DNA of 33,522 nt from Acidimicrobiales bacterium (GCA_030447445.1 JAUJOW010000016.1:1-33522), one strand, 5' to 3'. Positions 22,358 to 33,521 are shown, counted from the first letter of the stretch. Translations and numbers: made by a program. Notes: generated by a model not told the origin, from the letters alone.

Positions 22358-23162
22358 ATGAGCCTCGCCCCCGTCACGCCAGGGAGTGGGCGAGCTCCTG
22401 CGGGACTGGCGCCACCGGCGCCGGCTGAGCCAGCTCGACCTCGCCGTGGAGGCCGAGGTGTCGGCCCGTCACCTCAGCTTCGTCGAGACCGGCCGATCCA
22501 AGCCCAGCCGGGAGCTGATCCTCCACCTCGCCGAACACCTCGAGGTGCCGTTGCGGGACCGCAACTCCCTGCTGCTGGCGGCCGGCTACGCCCTGGCCTA
22601 CGGCGAGACGCCACTGGAAACCATGCCGCCGGTGCAGGACGCCCTCGACAAGATCCTCTCCGGCCACGAACCGTTCCCGGGGTCATCGTCGACCGGCACT
22701 GGAACCTCGTCTCGGCCAACCGCCCCGCCCTGTCGATCCTCACCGAGGGGGTCGCTCCCTGAACTGCTGGCCCTCCGGTCAACGCGCTGCGGGTCAGCCT
22801 CCACCCCGGCGGCCTCGCCCCGGATCACCAACCTCAGCGAGTACAGCGCTCACCTCCTGACCCGGCTCCACCGCCAGGCCGTGCTGGCCGGTGACCCGGA
22901 GCTGACCGCGCTGCAGGAGGAGCTGCGAGGCTATCCCGGCGTGACCGGCGAGGGCTCGACCGCCGTCGAAGGCGCCGCCATGCTGTTCGTCCCCAGGATG
23001 CGGACCCTGGAGGGCTCCGAGCTCAACTTCTTCAGCACCCTCGCCACCTTCGGCACGGCGCTCGACATCACCGTGGCCGAGCTGGCCATCGAGTCCTTCT
23101 TCCCCGCCGACGCCACCACCGATGCCGCCCTGCGAGCGGTGGCGGGCCCACCGGCGTCGTGA
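22358..23162 (+). pseudogene. XRE regulator with MmyB-like ligand domain, frame-disrupted
   Basis: A Streptomyces-type XRE regulator. The HTH LRDWRHRRRLSQLDLAVEA, then SARHLSFVETGRSKPSREL, is readable from about 22386. The MmyB-like PAS domain is split: VIVDRHWNLVSANRPALSIL lies in another frame (about 22680-22745), and ITNLSEYSAHLLTRLHRQAV returns to the first from about 22820. It ends normally with the TLATFGTALDITVAELAIES segment at 23162. ATG 22358 is probably the true start with one base missing before 22386; GTG 22386 is the alternative. The stop overlaps the kinase GTG as GTGA. Confidence 0.78.
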
Positions 23163-24328
23163 ACGCATCGGCTGCCCGCCGGAGGTGGACTGGACAGACC
23201 GAGGTCGTGCCCGGCTTCGCTGCCCACGAGGCCGCCTTCGAGACCATGAGCGAGGCGGTCCTCGCCGTGGCCGGCCAGTCCGCCCTGGAACCGGTGCTCG
23301 AGCGCCTCGTGCGCTCGGCTCGTCGACTCGTGGGCGCCCGCTACGCCGCCCTCGGCGTGCCCGACGACGAGGGCACCGGGTTCGCCCGCTTCCTGACCGA
23401 CGGCATGAGCGACGGTTTCATCGAGGAGATCGGTCCCCTGCCTGACCCACGGCCTGCTCGGCGCCATGCTCACCGACCCGGCCCCGTACCGGACCGACGA
23501 CATCAGGGCCGACCCCCGCTTCCGGTGGTGGCCGGACGCCCATCCCGAGATGGGCTCGTTCCTGGGGGTTCCGATCGTGTCGGCCGGACGGGTGGTGGGC
23601 GCCTTCTACCTCACCGACAAGGAGGGCGCTCCCGCCTTCGACGACGCCGACCAGCACGTCATCGAGCTGCTGGCCGCCCACGCCGCCGTGGCCATCGAGA
23701 ACGCCCGCCTCCACGAGCGGGCCCCGTGAGCTCGGCGTGGTCGAGGAGCGCAACCGCCTGGCCCGCGAGCTGCACGATGCGATGACCCAGACGCTGTTCA
23801 GCCTCGTGCTCACCGCCGACGCCGCCGCCACCCTGATCGACGACGACCCCGCCCGAGCGCGCGGACCGAGCTGGACGAGGTGCGGCCCTCGCTCGTCGGA
23901 CGATGGCCGAGTTGCGGTCGCTCATCTTCGAGCTTCGCCCCGCCGAGCTGGAACAGGACGGCCTCGCCGCCGTCCGAAAGCAGTCCGAGGTGCTCGGCCG
24001 GGCCCACGACCTGCCGGTGGAGGTGGAGGTCGAGGCCCGGACCTGCTTGCCGGCGCCGAGCTCGAGGTGCACCGGGTCGTGCAGGAGGCGCTCCACAACG
24101 CCGTGCGCCACGCCTCGGCCACCGCCGTCGGGGTGGTGCTCGCTGCCGACCACATCGTCGTCACCGATGACGGCATCGGCTTCGACCCCGCCGACCCCCA
24201 CCTGCGCACCCGCCACCTGGGCCTCGCGCCCATGGAGGAGCGGGCCGCCGCCGTGGGTGGCGCCCTGCGCATCGACTCGGCTCCGGGAGCGGGCACCACC
24301 GTCACGCTGGAGCTCCCCCCGCGCCTGA
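23159..24328 (+). pseudogene. GAF-domain NarL-type sensor histidine kinase, frame-disrupted
   Basis: A cytosolic two-component kinase of about 385 aa. The GAF domain (ARRLVGARYAALGVPDDEGT, then MGSFLGVPIVSAGRVVGAFY) spans 23270-23720. HisKA_3 with the phosphoacceptor His (RNRLARELHDAMTQTLFSL) is at about 23750-23870. HATPase_c follows (VVQEALHNAVRHA N-box, VTDDGIGFDP G1) at about 24060-24310. About four frame changes interrupt it, near 23445, 23730, 23870 and 24045. GTG 23159 overlaps the previous stop, and the probable TGA at 24326-24328 overlaps the response regulator start. It should phosphorylate the downstream regulator. Confidence 0.82.
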
Positions 24329-24969
24329 CCCCATCCGGGTCCTCGTGGTCGACGACCACCCCGTGGTGCGCCAGGGCCTGCGGGCGTTCCTCGGCACCCG
24401 GCCCGGTTTCCAGGTCGTCGCCGAGGCGACCGGGACGGCGAGGCGGCCGGTCGCCGCGGCGGAGGCCACCACCCCGACGTGGCCCTCGTCGACTTCGTCA
24501 TGCCCGGCATCGGCGGGGTCGAGGCCATCCGCTGCCATGCGGGCCGCCGAGCAGCCACCCGCTGTCCTCGTGCTCACCAGCTTCGCCTCCGACGACCAGG
24601 TGCCGCCGGCGGTGCGGCCGGCGCCGCCGGGTACGTGCTGAAGGACGCCGACCAAGCTGACGAGGACGCCATCCGCACCGTCCACCGTGGCGAGGCGCTC
24701 CTCGCCCCGAGGGTGGCCGCGCTGCGCCGGCCGAGGTGCGCAACCTGACCGTCGACCCCCACCTGGCCGAGCTGACTCTGGAGCGAGGTGCTCGCCCTCC
24801 CTGCCCAGGGGCACATCGAACCGGCAGCCGCCGAGAGAGCTGGTGGTGTCGGAGAAGACGGTGAAGACCACGTCAGCGCCATCCTGGCCAAACTGCGCCT
24901 GCCCGACCGCACCGCCGCCGCCCTCTACGCCGTCCGGGCCGGCATCGGGACCCAGGCCCACCGACCGAC
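24325..24969 (+). pseudogene. NarL/LuxR-type response regulator, frame-disrupted
   Basis: The cognate regulator of the GAF kinase. The receiver starts IRVLVVDDHPVVRQGLRAFL. The phosphoacceptor region VALVDFVMPGIGGVEAIR and the late receiver segment VLVLTSFASDD and GYVLKDADQAD are found in changing frames. The C-terminal LuxR HTH appears as RELVVSEKTVKT, then VSAILAKLRLPDRTAAALYA (about 24835-24940). The start would be CTG 24325 as written; an ATG/GTG miscalled or a base lost from the following C-run is likely. The end is uncertain because no in-frame stop precedes the SDR start at 25025. Confidence 0.78.
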
Positions 24970-25024
24970 GCAAGACTTCCTCGCGGCCGATGCCGGTGGT
25001 GGTGCCGTCCATACCGTCGAGCCC

Positions 25025-25721
25025 ATGACCGACACCCGCACCGCTCTCGTCACCGGCGCTTCACGGGGCCTCGGGTTGGCCCTACCTGGAACTGCTGGCC
25101 GAACGGCGCTGGACGCCGTCCTCGACGCCCGCGGCGCCGATGCGCTTCCATGAGGCCGCCGCCGGCTGACCCGCCGCACCACCGTCCGGGCCGTCCTCGG
25201 AGACGTCGCCCAGGAGTCACACCGCCTGGCCCTGCGAGACGCCGTCGACGTTCCCGGTGGTGGCCTCGACGCCGGGGTCCACAACGCCAGCGTCCTCGGT
25301 CCCAGCCCACGCCTCCCCTCGCCGAGCTGCCCCTCGACGGTTTCGAACGATCTACGCCGTGAACACCTTGCCCCCTTGCGCCCTCACCCAGCTCCTGCTG
25401 ACGTCGCCTGCTCCCGGGAGCCCGCATCATCAGCATCACCTCCGACGCCGCCGTCGAGGCCTACCTGGGCTGTGGCATGGCTCCTCCAAGGCGGGCTCGA
25501 GCAGCTCACCGCCGTCCTGGGCGCCGCCGTCGAGCGGCCGGACCTGGCCGTCCACCGGTTCGACCCCGGAGACATGCGCACGGCCATGCACCAGGCCGCC
25601 TTCCCCGGCGAGGACATATCGGACCGCCCACCCCCGAGGCCAGCGTCCCCGCCTCCTCGAGCTGGTGGAGGGGCAACGCCCGAGCGGCCGGCACAGCACG
25701 GTCAGCGGGGAGGCGGCGTGA
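25025..25721 (+). pseudogene. Short-chain dehydrogenase/reductase, frame-disrupted
   Basis: An SDR of about 230 aa. It opens MTDTRTALVTGASRGLGLAL with the NAD(P)-binding TGxxxGxG motif at ATG 25025. Later parts in other frames include VHNASVLGPSPRLPLAELPL (about 25275-25335), IYAVNTL (about 25350), IISITSDAAVEAY (about 25428), SSKA in place of the usual YxxxK segment (about 25485), then VHRFDPGDMRTAMHQAAFPG. It ends VEGQRPSGRHS...SGEAA at TGA 25719-25721, overlapping the queA GTG. Substrate unknown. Five or more indels are needed to restore one frame. Confidence 0.75.
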
Positions 25722-26712
25722 CCGCCACCCTCGCCTTCGACCTCCCCGACGAGCTGATCGCCACCGAGCCGACACCACCCTCCGACGTCCGTCCCTCGTG
25801 GCCGGCGCGCCGGACGAGCTCGTCGACACCACCTTCACCGCGTCCCCCGGTTCCTCGACCCCGGCGATCTGCCTCGTAAGGAACGCGCCGGCCATGGTCC
25901 CCGCTGCCCTGGCTGCCGGTGAAGGGTTGCCTCGCACCTCTCGACCGAGCTCCCGCGGCTTCTGGGTGGTCGAGCTGCGTCGGCGCACGGGCCATGGCAA
26001 AGCGCCCCTCCCCGACGGCCGCCCGGGACGGGTGGCGCTGCCCTCGGGAGGGGCCGTCGAGCTCCCGGCGCCGTACCCGGCCGGGACGGCCTCGCCCCGC
26101 CTGTGTGGCTGGCCCGCCCGACCTGCCCCAGCCGGTGCTCCGACCACCTGGCCCGCGCTCGGCCACCCCATCCGCTACGGCGACCCGCCTGACGGCCGGG
26201 TCTCGACGCCTACGGCACGGCGTTCGGCGTCGAGCCGGGCAGCGTCGAGCTGCCGAGCGTGGCCGGGTCTTCACACCTGAGCTGGTGACGAGGCTGGTCA
26301 CCGCGGCGCGTCGGCACCGCGCTGATCGTGCTGCACACCGGCGTGTCCTCGCAGGAGGCCGGCGAACCGCCGTACCCCGAGCGCTACCGGGTCCCGGGCA
26401 ACGACGGCCGACGCCGAGCGCAGCGACAGGGCGGGTCACGCCGTCGGCACTGTTCGTCACCCGGGCCCTCGAGACCACCTTCGACGAGCGCGGTCGGTCC
26501 CATCCCGGTTCAGGTGGACCGACCTGGTCCTCGGCCCGGACCGACCGATGCGGGTGGTGGACGGGCTGATCACTGGCTGGGCACGAGCCTTACGCCTCCC
26601 ACCTGCCCTCCTTCAGGCCGTGGCCGGCAGTTCCTCGCTGCTCGAGCGCAGCTACGAGCGGGCGCTGGCCGAGCGCTACCACTGGCACTGCTTCGGCGAT
26701 CTGCACCCCGTG
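25718..26712 (+). pseudogene. queA: QueA-like SAM:tRNA ribosyltransferase-isomerase, frame-disrupted
   Basis: This gene encodes the enzyme adding the epoxycyclopentane moiety in queuosine biosynthesis, or its common actinobacterial paralogue. It begins TLAFDLPDELIATEP at GTG 25718. Further segments are DELVDTTF (about 25815), FWVVELRRRTGHG (about 25960), PDGRPG and GAVELPAPYPAG (about 26010-26085), the diagnostic VLHTGVSSQEAGEPPYPERY (about 26328-26390), RALETTFDERGRSHPGSG (about 26463-26515), PMRVVDGLITGW, and the ending SSLLERSYERALAERYHWH. Family length is about 340 aa and this matches. Six or more frame changes occur, so either it is dead or the sequence is faulty. It lies last in an NTGA-coupled series. 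Confidence 0.82.
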
Positions 26713-26730
26713 CTCCCGCAGATCGCGGTC

Positions 26731-27121
26731 GTGAACGATGCGCTGAAGTTGCCGAGCTGGCCGCCGGCGTCGGGGACTGCAGCAGCAGCTCCGGTCCGAG
26801 CTGGCCAACGCTCGAGACCATGCGGCTCCTGCGGAGTCCGCCGCCAACATGTCGCTGGTGAGCACCTGGCTCGTGGAGGCCACCGCCGCCCTCGAGCACT
26901 CACCGCCACGTGGACCTGCATGGCCGACGCAGCGCCAGTTTCGAAGAGGTGGCCGTACCGCTGCGCCCGCGGCGCGGTGGGAGCGAGGGCGACGATCCCA
27001 CCGGGCCGCACGACGAGCTCGCGGGAGTCCTTCGTGGCCATGGCCCAGCTCAACCTCTTCTGGCCCTGCTCCCGAACCCAAGGCCCTCAAGCAGACCAAG
27101 CCGGCTCCGAAGAAGAAGTGA
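26731..27121 (+). pseudogene. Unrecognised small gene, frame-disrupted
   Basis: A likely gene starts with GTG 26731, whose GTGA could overlap the queA stop. Readable parts are VNDALK, then ELAAGVGD, QQQLRSELANARDHAAPAES and MSLVSTWLVEATAALEH in shifting frames. The end PEPKALKQTKPAPKKK reaches TGA at 27119-27121. The product would be an approximately 125-aa helical protein with a lysine-rich tail suggestive of nucleic-acid binding. I do not recognise the family. Confidence 0.45.
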
Positions 27122-27204
27122 GGGGCACCCGCCGCCGGCTACCGCCACCGCCGGCGGTGCGTCAGCGTGGCCACGTCGCCACTCCCCGTGTTGCCGGTAC
27201 GCTC

Positions 27205-28150
27205 ATGACCTGGGACGCCGAGCCATTTGATCCGTCGAGCCACGAGATCGGATCGAGTGACAGTGGGGGCACGGCGGAACAGCCACCCAGTGGGGGAGCG
27301 AGCCGAGCGGTCTTCGTCGACGATCGCGGCGTACGGGTGAAGGCGCTGACGGCCACCGGAACCGTGGCCGCCGTCTGCCTGGTGCTCTACCTCGTCGCCG
27401 TGCTCGCGGCCCCGTTCGGCGCTCCCTGGGTCCCCAACCCCGTCTGCCCGGCGTGGGGGCCGCCCTCCGGGGAAGCCCGCAGCAGGCGCTCGAGGTCGAC
27501 CGGCGGCTCATCCCGGGACCGAGCCGCACGGTGGCGCGATCCGGGGGCTGGGGCCGACGAGGAGGCATCGGCGAGGCGACCCGCCCCTCGGCGGTCGGCG
27601 AAGGGCGGTGACCACCGTGCCGGCTGCCGCTGCCCCGCCTCCAGTCGGGTCGGCCTGGTTCGCCACCGTCGCAGCGCGCCCAGCACTGAGCCGGATGCCT
27701 CTCCCGAGGCGGGGCCGTCACCACCAGCTCCACTGGCGCCTTCGGATCGGGCCGATACCGCCCCTGCGCCCGAGCCGACCGCCGCCGAGCTCGGAGCGGA
27801 TTCGCTCCCGGCAGCGAGCCCGCCCACCCGCGAAGGGCCACCCGGCGCCTCCGGCGGCGCCGCCAGCGAGACCGGTGACACCAGAGTCGGGTCGGCCCTC
27901 GCCAGCGCCCCGACCGACCCCGACGACGACACCACCGAGAACGGAGAGGGCAGCCCAAGCCGGATCGCTCCCCCGACCTCCACTTCGACCTCCACCTCCC
28001 CGACCTCCACTTCGACGTCCGCCGATCCCGGTTCGCCATCGTCGTTGCCAGCACCGTCGAGCGGCGCGCTCGCGAGACCCTCGCCGGACGTCGAGGGCTC
28101 GCGCGCCGAAACCTCCGCCGCCGGGCCGCCCTTGATCGCCCGCCCGCTCG
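27205..28150 (+). CDS. Membrane-anchored protein with low-complexity tail (boundaries uncertain)
   Basis: ATG 27205 opens an N-terminal cytosolic part (MTWDAEPFDPSSHEIGS), then one membrane helix (LTATGTVAAVCLVLYLVAVL, about residues 53-75) and a long Pro/Ser/Thr-rich stretch with repeated TST units. Similar single-span proteins precede deacetylase-glycosyltransferase genes in actinobacteria as far as I recall. The frame stays open into the next gene, so it may instead be the N-terminus of one large fusion. A -10-like TACGCT immediately precedes the ATG, compatible with a leaderless transcript. Confidence 0.5.
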
Positions 28151-28159
28151 CTGATCGAA

Positions 28160-30238
28160 CGCCGACACCCCCTCGGGCGCATTGGGCCCTGATGGCGTTG
28201 CTGTTGGCGACGTTCGGGGTTCGCCTGGTTTGCACGGGTACGCCAGCAGTCGAGCGGGTGGTGGTCGGGATCGCCCAGGCAACGGAGACCCCACCGGCGG
28301 GCTCGACGCCGCCGGGCCGGTGTTGGACTCTCGGGCGGAACGCCGGAGGTCGGTGCCCACCCGAGCGGACCGTGGTGCTGACCTTCGAGGACGGCCGGAC
28401 CCGCGGTGGACCCCCGAGGTGCTGGAACTGCTTCGCCGCCACGACGCGCCTGCCACCTCTTCGTGCTCGGCACCCAGGCGGCCGAGCATCCGGAGCCGAT
28501 CCGCCGTGCTCGACGACGGCCACGATGTCGGCTCCCACCTGTTCAGCCACGTCGAAGCTCAGCGCCGTCAGCGACCGTGAAGCGGATCTCCAGCTCTCCC
28601 TGGCGCAAATTTCTCCTCGCCGGCAGCGGCGGCATCCGCACCGCCCTGTTCCGTCTTCCGTTCGCTCACCGCCAGGGACGCTGCGACTCGCCGATCAACT
28701 GACCGAGTACCGCCGGATCGCCGACAAGGGCTACGTGATCGTGCTCGGGCGACTGGGACAGTGATGATTGGCATCGGCCCGGCGTCGACCGCACCGTCGC
28801 CAACCGCCCCGGACACCCTACGGTGCGGTGTTGCTGTTCCACGACGGGGGCGCGCACCTCCGAGACGCTGGCCGCACTCGACCGGCCTTCCCGAGTTGAA
28901 GCGAGCGGGGTACAGCTTCGAGACGGTCTCCAGCTCGCTGGTCGTGAACGGGCCACCATCAACGCGCCCGTCGAACCCGGCGACAGGCTTCAGGGCCGCG
29001 GCCTGGTCGCTGCGCCAAGTCCGCTGGATGGCTGGCCACGGGCCTCCAGGCGCTCCTCGTGCCCATCGGGCTTGGTGGTGGCCCGCCTGGCCGTCGCGGT
29101 GTGGTCTGCTCGTCGCCATGCCCGCCGGCGGGCCAAGCGCGACGTACGCACCGTCACCGACCTGGTCAGCATCGTCGTACCTGCGTACAACGAGGAAGCG
29201 GGATCGAGGCCGCCGTCCGGTTCCTGGCCCGCTCCGACCACCCCGAACTCGAGATCCTGGTCGTCGACGACGGCTCCACCACCGCACCGCTGAGATCGTG
29301 CGCCACCTCGCTCCTCCCGGCGTGGCGCGGCCTCATCCGGCGACCCAACGGTGCGCCGGCTGCTCAACACCGGCACGCGCTGCAAACCATGATCTGATCG
29401 TGACCGTCGACGGTGACACCATCTTCTCGAACCGCACACCACGTTGGGCGAGTTTCTCGTCCAAGCCTTCGCTGCCGATCCCACCGTCGGCGCCGTGAGC
29501 GGCAACACCAAGGTCGGAACCGCTGTTGCCTGCTCGGCCGGTGGCAGCACATCGAGTACGTGATGGGTTCAACCTCGACCGGCGCACCTTCGAGGAGCTC
29601 AACTGCATGCCCACGGTGCCCGGGGCCATCGTGCCTTCCGAGGGCCGCGGACAGAGGGTGGGTGGCATCAGCGGAGACACCCTCGCCGAGGACACGACGT
29701 GACCATGGCGACACCAACCGCATGGCCTGGCGGTGGCGTACGAAGATCGGGCCCTCGCCTGGACCGAAGCGCCGGCCACGTTGAGCGTGCTGCGGCGGCG
29801 CGTACCGCTGGTCGTACGGGACCATGCAGGCTGGCGTGGAAGCACCGAGGCGCGGTGTTCGATCGCGTGCACACGAGACTGGGCCGGCGGGCCCTGCCTA
29901 CCTCTTGTGCTCCAGGTGCTGCTGCCGGTGCTCAAGCCGCTGATCGACCTCTACGCCATCTACGGCGTGGTCTTCTTGAACCCGCTGCTGTCCTCGCTCG
30001 GCTGGTCTTCAACTCCTCCCAGATCGGCATCGCCTACGCCTTCCGACTCGACCGCGAACCTCTTCGCCCGCTCTGGAGCCTGCTGCTGCAGCAGTTCTTC
30101 TACCGGCAGATCATGTACCTGGTGGTCATCCAGTCGGTGATCACCGCGGTGGCCGGGGCGCGGCTCCCATGGCAACGGATCGAGGGAAGGCAGCGCCGGC
30201 GACGCCCTTCCGGCTCCAGAGGCGAGGCCTCAGGCTGA
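28160..30238 (+). pseudogene. Polysaccharide deacetylase - family 2 glycosyltransferase fusion, frame-disrupted
   Basis: A bifunctional envelope polysaccharide enzyme of about 690 aa. A membrane helix (HWALMALLLATFGV) comes first. The NodB-type deacetylase follows: TFEDG (about 28382), PRWTPEVLELLRRHDAPAT, and DDGHDVGSHLFSHVE with the HxxxH zinc site. A second membrane helix (about 29060-29110) leads to the GT2 domain: LVSIVVPAYNEEAG, ELEILVVDDGST, LIVTVDGDTIF, then LAEDT, YRWSYGTMQ (end of a QxxRW-like motif) and C-terminal helices around LLPVLKPLIDLYAIYGVVFL. It probably makes and N-deacetylates a poly-GlcNAc-like chain. Many indels split it; its end converges on the cyclase-ATPase gene. 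Confidence 0.8.
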
Positions 30239-30239
30239 C

Positions 30240-33200
30240 CGGCCACCAGACCCAAAGGCGAAGGGCAGCGGCGACGTCGACGAGCTGCCCCGCGCCCTCG
30301 TCGCCGAGCAGCGCGCCGGCCTGCAGGGTCACCGCCCGCAACGGTCGGGCCTTCGTCGGTGGCCGGGGCCGGCGCCAGCTCCCGGCCGCAACCTGCTGTC
30401 GCTGCGCGCAGCTCGACTCGGCCAGCAGTGCGCCTCGCGACGGTCACGTACGGGCCATAGAAATCTAGGCTCGGGGGTGTGCAGGGCGGCCTCCAGCACC
30501 GGCTGGCTTCAGCCAGACGCCCGGAGAGGATACGGGCCATGGCCGACGAGCCTCGGCCCCAGCCGTTCGATGGTGTTCGTCCGGGCGGTTGCGCCCTCGA
30601 ACACGGCCAGCGCCTCCTCGGGCCGGCCGGCCAGCACGAGCGACTGGGCCACGAACGTGGCCGCCATGGTGACGACAGGGTCCGGTGAGTCGAAGGGGGC
30701 AGGTGGATCGACGTCCTCGCCGCCGGCGATTGCCAGGCCGAACAGCACAGCGGCTCCCAGCGGCCGCCGCACCGCGCCTCGCTCCATCAGTCGGCAGACC
30801 GGCGCCGCTGCCACTTCCGCCGCCGAGCCGGCTGGTCATCCGGGCCAGGATGGCGGTCAGGCAGGCGCCGTGCAGCGCGAAGTCGACGCTGCCGGCCTCG
30901 TCGGCCAGCGCGGTCAGGCGCTCGAGCGGACTCCTCGGCGTCGTCCACGCTGGTCGAGCCCAGCCAGAACCGCAGGAACCGGTGCCAGGCCAGGGACAGG
31001 GCGCCGAGCCAGCGGTCCTGGTCGCCGACCTCGTCGGCGTAGCGGACGCCCTCCTCCATCCACCTGCGGGACCCGCGGGTCGGTGGGGTGGACGAGGCCC
31101 AGGAAGGTGCGGGACGGCGTGCGCCCTGCCGCGATCGCCCACGGCCTCGAACCGAGCCAGGCCCTCGTGCAGCTCCTCGGAGGCCTCCCGCATGCGGCCC
31201 AGGGTGAAGAGGGCCACGCCCCGGTTGCCGTGGGCCCATCCTTCCTGGGTGAGGTTGCCGAGCTCGGCCCAGCGCCGAGCCGCCTCCTCCAGTGGGCCCA
31301 ACGCCTCGGCGGGATCCTCGAAGGCGACGGCCGCCGCCCGCATGTGGAGGCGCCGGGCCAGCTCGTGCGGGTCCGTGGTGGGTGGGAGCCCATCGAGCAC
31401 CTCGATGGCCTCGATGCGCCGCCCGAGGGTCGAGAGCACCTCGGCCAGGCGGACGCTGGTCTCGGGGCGGGCGTCGCCCAGCTCGACGGCCTGGCGCAGC
31501 AGGCGGACGCCGTCGAAGTGCCGGTAGGCGTCGAGGACCTCGATCCCGGCGTCGCCCACCGCCGCTGCGGCCTCGGCCCTGAGCGCTACGTCCTCGGGCG
31601 CGAGGGTGGCGGCCCGGGCCAGGTGCCGCGCCCGCTCCTCGGCCGAGGCCGCCGCCCGGCCACCGCCGATGCCGCTCGACCCGGAGGTGTCGAGGCAGCG
31701 TCCGTAGGCCACCTCGTGAGGGGCGCGGCCGGCGACGTCCCAGCGGTCCCCGCTCCCGGGCCGCCGCGTACAGGGCCGACCCGCTCCAGCCCCGGTGAGG
31801 ACGTCGCCGGCCCCGTCCAGTCCCATGGCCCGCACCTCCTCGGCACTGGCGGGGTGACTGAGCACGGGCGGCGCTGCACGGCCAGCTTCTCGGTCAAGAG
31901 CGCGTCGAGCCGGGCGGCGACGAGGGCGGGAGGCTGGGCGGTATGCGCCCTGGTCAGGCCGAGGCGACCGTCGCGGGTGACGAGCTGACCTCGTTCGCGC
32001 CAGCGTGGCCGCCTCCCGGAGGTAGAGGGGGTTGCCCGCGAGCGCTCGACGAGGAACCGGGCGGCCTCGTCCTCGAGGGTTGATCGCGAGGAGCGCCTCG
32101 GCCAGCAGGCGGGAGTCGTGGGCACCGAGGGTCGAGAGCTGGAGCCTCGTGGCAGCGGCGAAGTGGGTCAACCAGGCCGACGGACCGGGCCGGCCCGCCA
32201 ACACCACGAGGATGGGAAGTGGCGGCGGGTGACCATCTCGGAGATCAGCTCGAGGGTCATCTCGCCGGTCCGCTGTGCGTACGTCGAGCACGACCAGGAT
32301 GGGCTGTTCGGCGGCTCGGCGGCGAGCAGGCGCCACAGCGCCCAGCTGCTGGAACGGAAGGTGGCCGGGTCGATGCGGCGGAGGGTCGGGTCGAGGCTCG
32401 CCGGTGATCGAGCGGACCTTGGCGTCGATCTCGTCATCGCCGGTAGTCCCGAGCTGGCGGACGAGCTCGGCCGCGCCACCCGCGGCCCTCCAGGCTTGCC
32501 GTGACCGGGTACGTGGCGCGCGCCACGTGCGCCTCCGACACCCGTCCGCACAGCTCTTCGACCAGCCGAGTGGTGCCGACGCCGACGTCGCCGACGACCA
32601 GCACCACGCTGGCCCTCTCGTCCCGTACCGCCCGACGCCACTGGGACTCGAGGAAGGCTGTTTCGTCGTCCTGGTCGACGAGCGGCGACCGGTTGGCCGG
32701 GCGGGCCGGGATTGACGGTGTCGATCAGGCCCACCGCCTGGCACACCTCGACGGGCTCTCGCCGACCCTTGACCACGACCGGCCGGTCGCTCGCTGTAGG
32801 CCACCCGGTCTGCGGTCGGCGGGCGGTCAGGGGCCCCGACGAGCACTCCGCCCGGCCCGGCCACCTTCTCCAGGCGGGCGGCGACGTTCCTGTGTCGCCG
32901 ATCACGGTGATGGCCCGCTCGGCACCGACGGCGGTCACCAGGTCTTCGCCGGTGTTGACGCCGATGGAGAAGGCCAGGTCACCGCCGACGTGGCGCATGG
33001 CGAGCGCCGCGGCCACCGCCCGCTCGGCATCGTCGCCGTAGGCCACGGGTACGCCGAAGACCGCCATCAGCGAGTCACCCATGTACTTGTCGACGGTGCC
33101 TCCATGGTCGGCGACGACCTCGGCCAACCGGTGGAAGGCGGCATTGACGGTGCGGGCCACCGTCGGGGTCGGTCGTCTCGGCCAGGGTGGTGAACCCGAC

Positions 33201-33521
33201 CACGTCGGCGAACAGCACGGTGGCCAGCTTGCGCTCGTCGACCGGGGTGGCGTCGTCGCCGCCGTCGGCCAGGGCCGTGCCGCAGTGGCCGCAGAACCGG
33301 TTCTCCTGGGGGTTGGCGGCTTGGCAGGACGGGCAGCTCGTGCCACCGAGCGCCGAGCCGCATCCGCCGCAGTACTGCGACGTCGCCGGGTTCGCCGCCC
33401 CGCAGGACGCACAGGCCGCCGGGCGCCCCGAGTCTCTCAGGATGCCGAGGGAGCGTCTGTGACTTGAGCCACCTGCTCGGCCGGAACCCTTGCCGTCGCC
33501 ATCGAGAGGAGCATCCGCCAT
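30240..33521 (-). pseudogene. Zinc-ribbon / class III cyclase / ATPase / TPR regulator, frame-disrupted
   Basis: A large multidomain signalling protein of about 1,000-1,080 aa starting at ATG 33521. Two zinc ribbons come first (CASCGAANPATSQYCGGCG and CPSCQAANPQENRFCGHCG). A cyclase domain follows (KLATVLFADVVGFTTLAE, VDKYMGDSLMAVFG). Next is a STAND/AAA-like ATPase whose Walker A reads GDVGVGTTRLVEEL, with Thr where Lys is expected, and a Walker-B-like PILVVLD. A long TPR-like helical region includes EDPAEALGPLEEAARRWAEL and GNRGVALFTLGRMREASEEL. Frames change repeatedly, so the C-terminal limit (30240-30465) is uncertain. Such proteins couple nucleotide sensing to regulation; the partner is unknown. 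Confidence 0.78.

Noticed and set aside
27387..28550. 387-codon minus-strand Ser/Ala-rich frame
   Set aside because: Opposite a membrane-anchored low-complexity protein and the deacetylase; no domain, and it would run across the deacetylase motifs.
32505..32535. Perfect GC palindrome around GTGGCGCGCGCCAC
   Set aside because: It lies in coding sequence of the cyclase-ATPase gene, where short GC palindromes are expected by chance at this composition.
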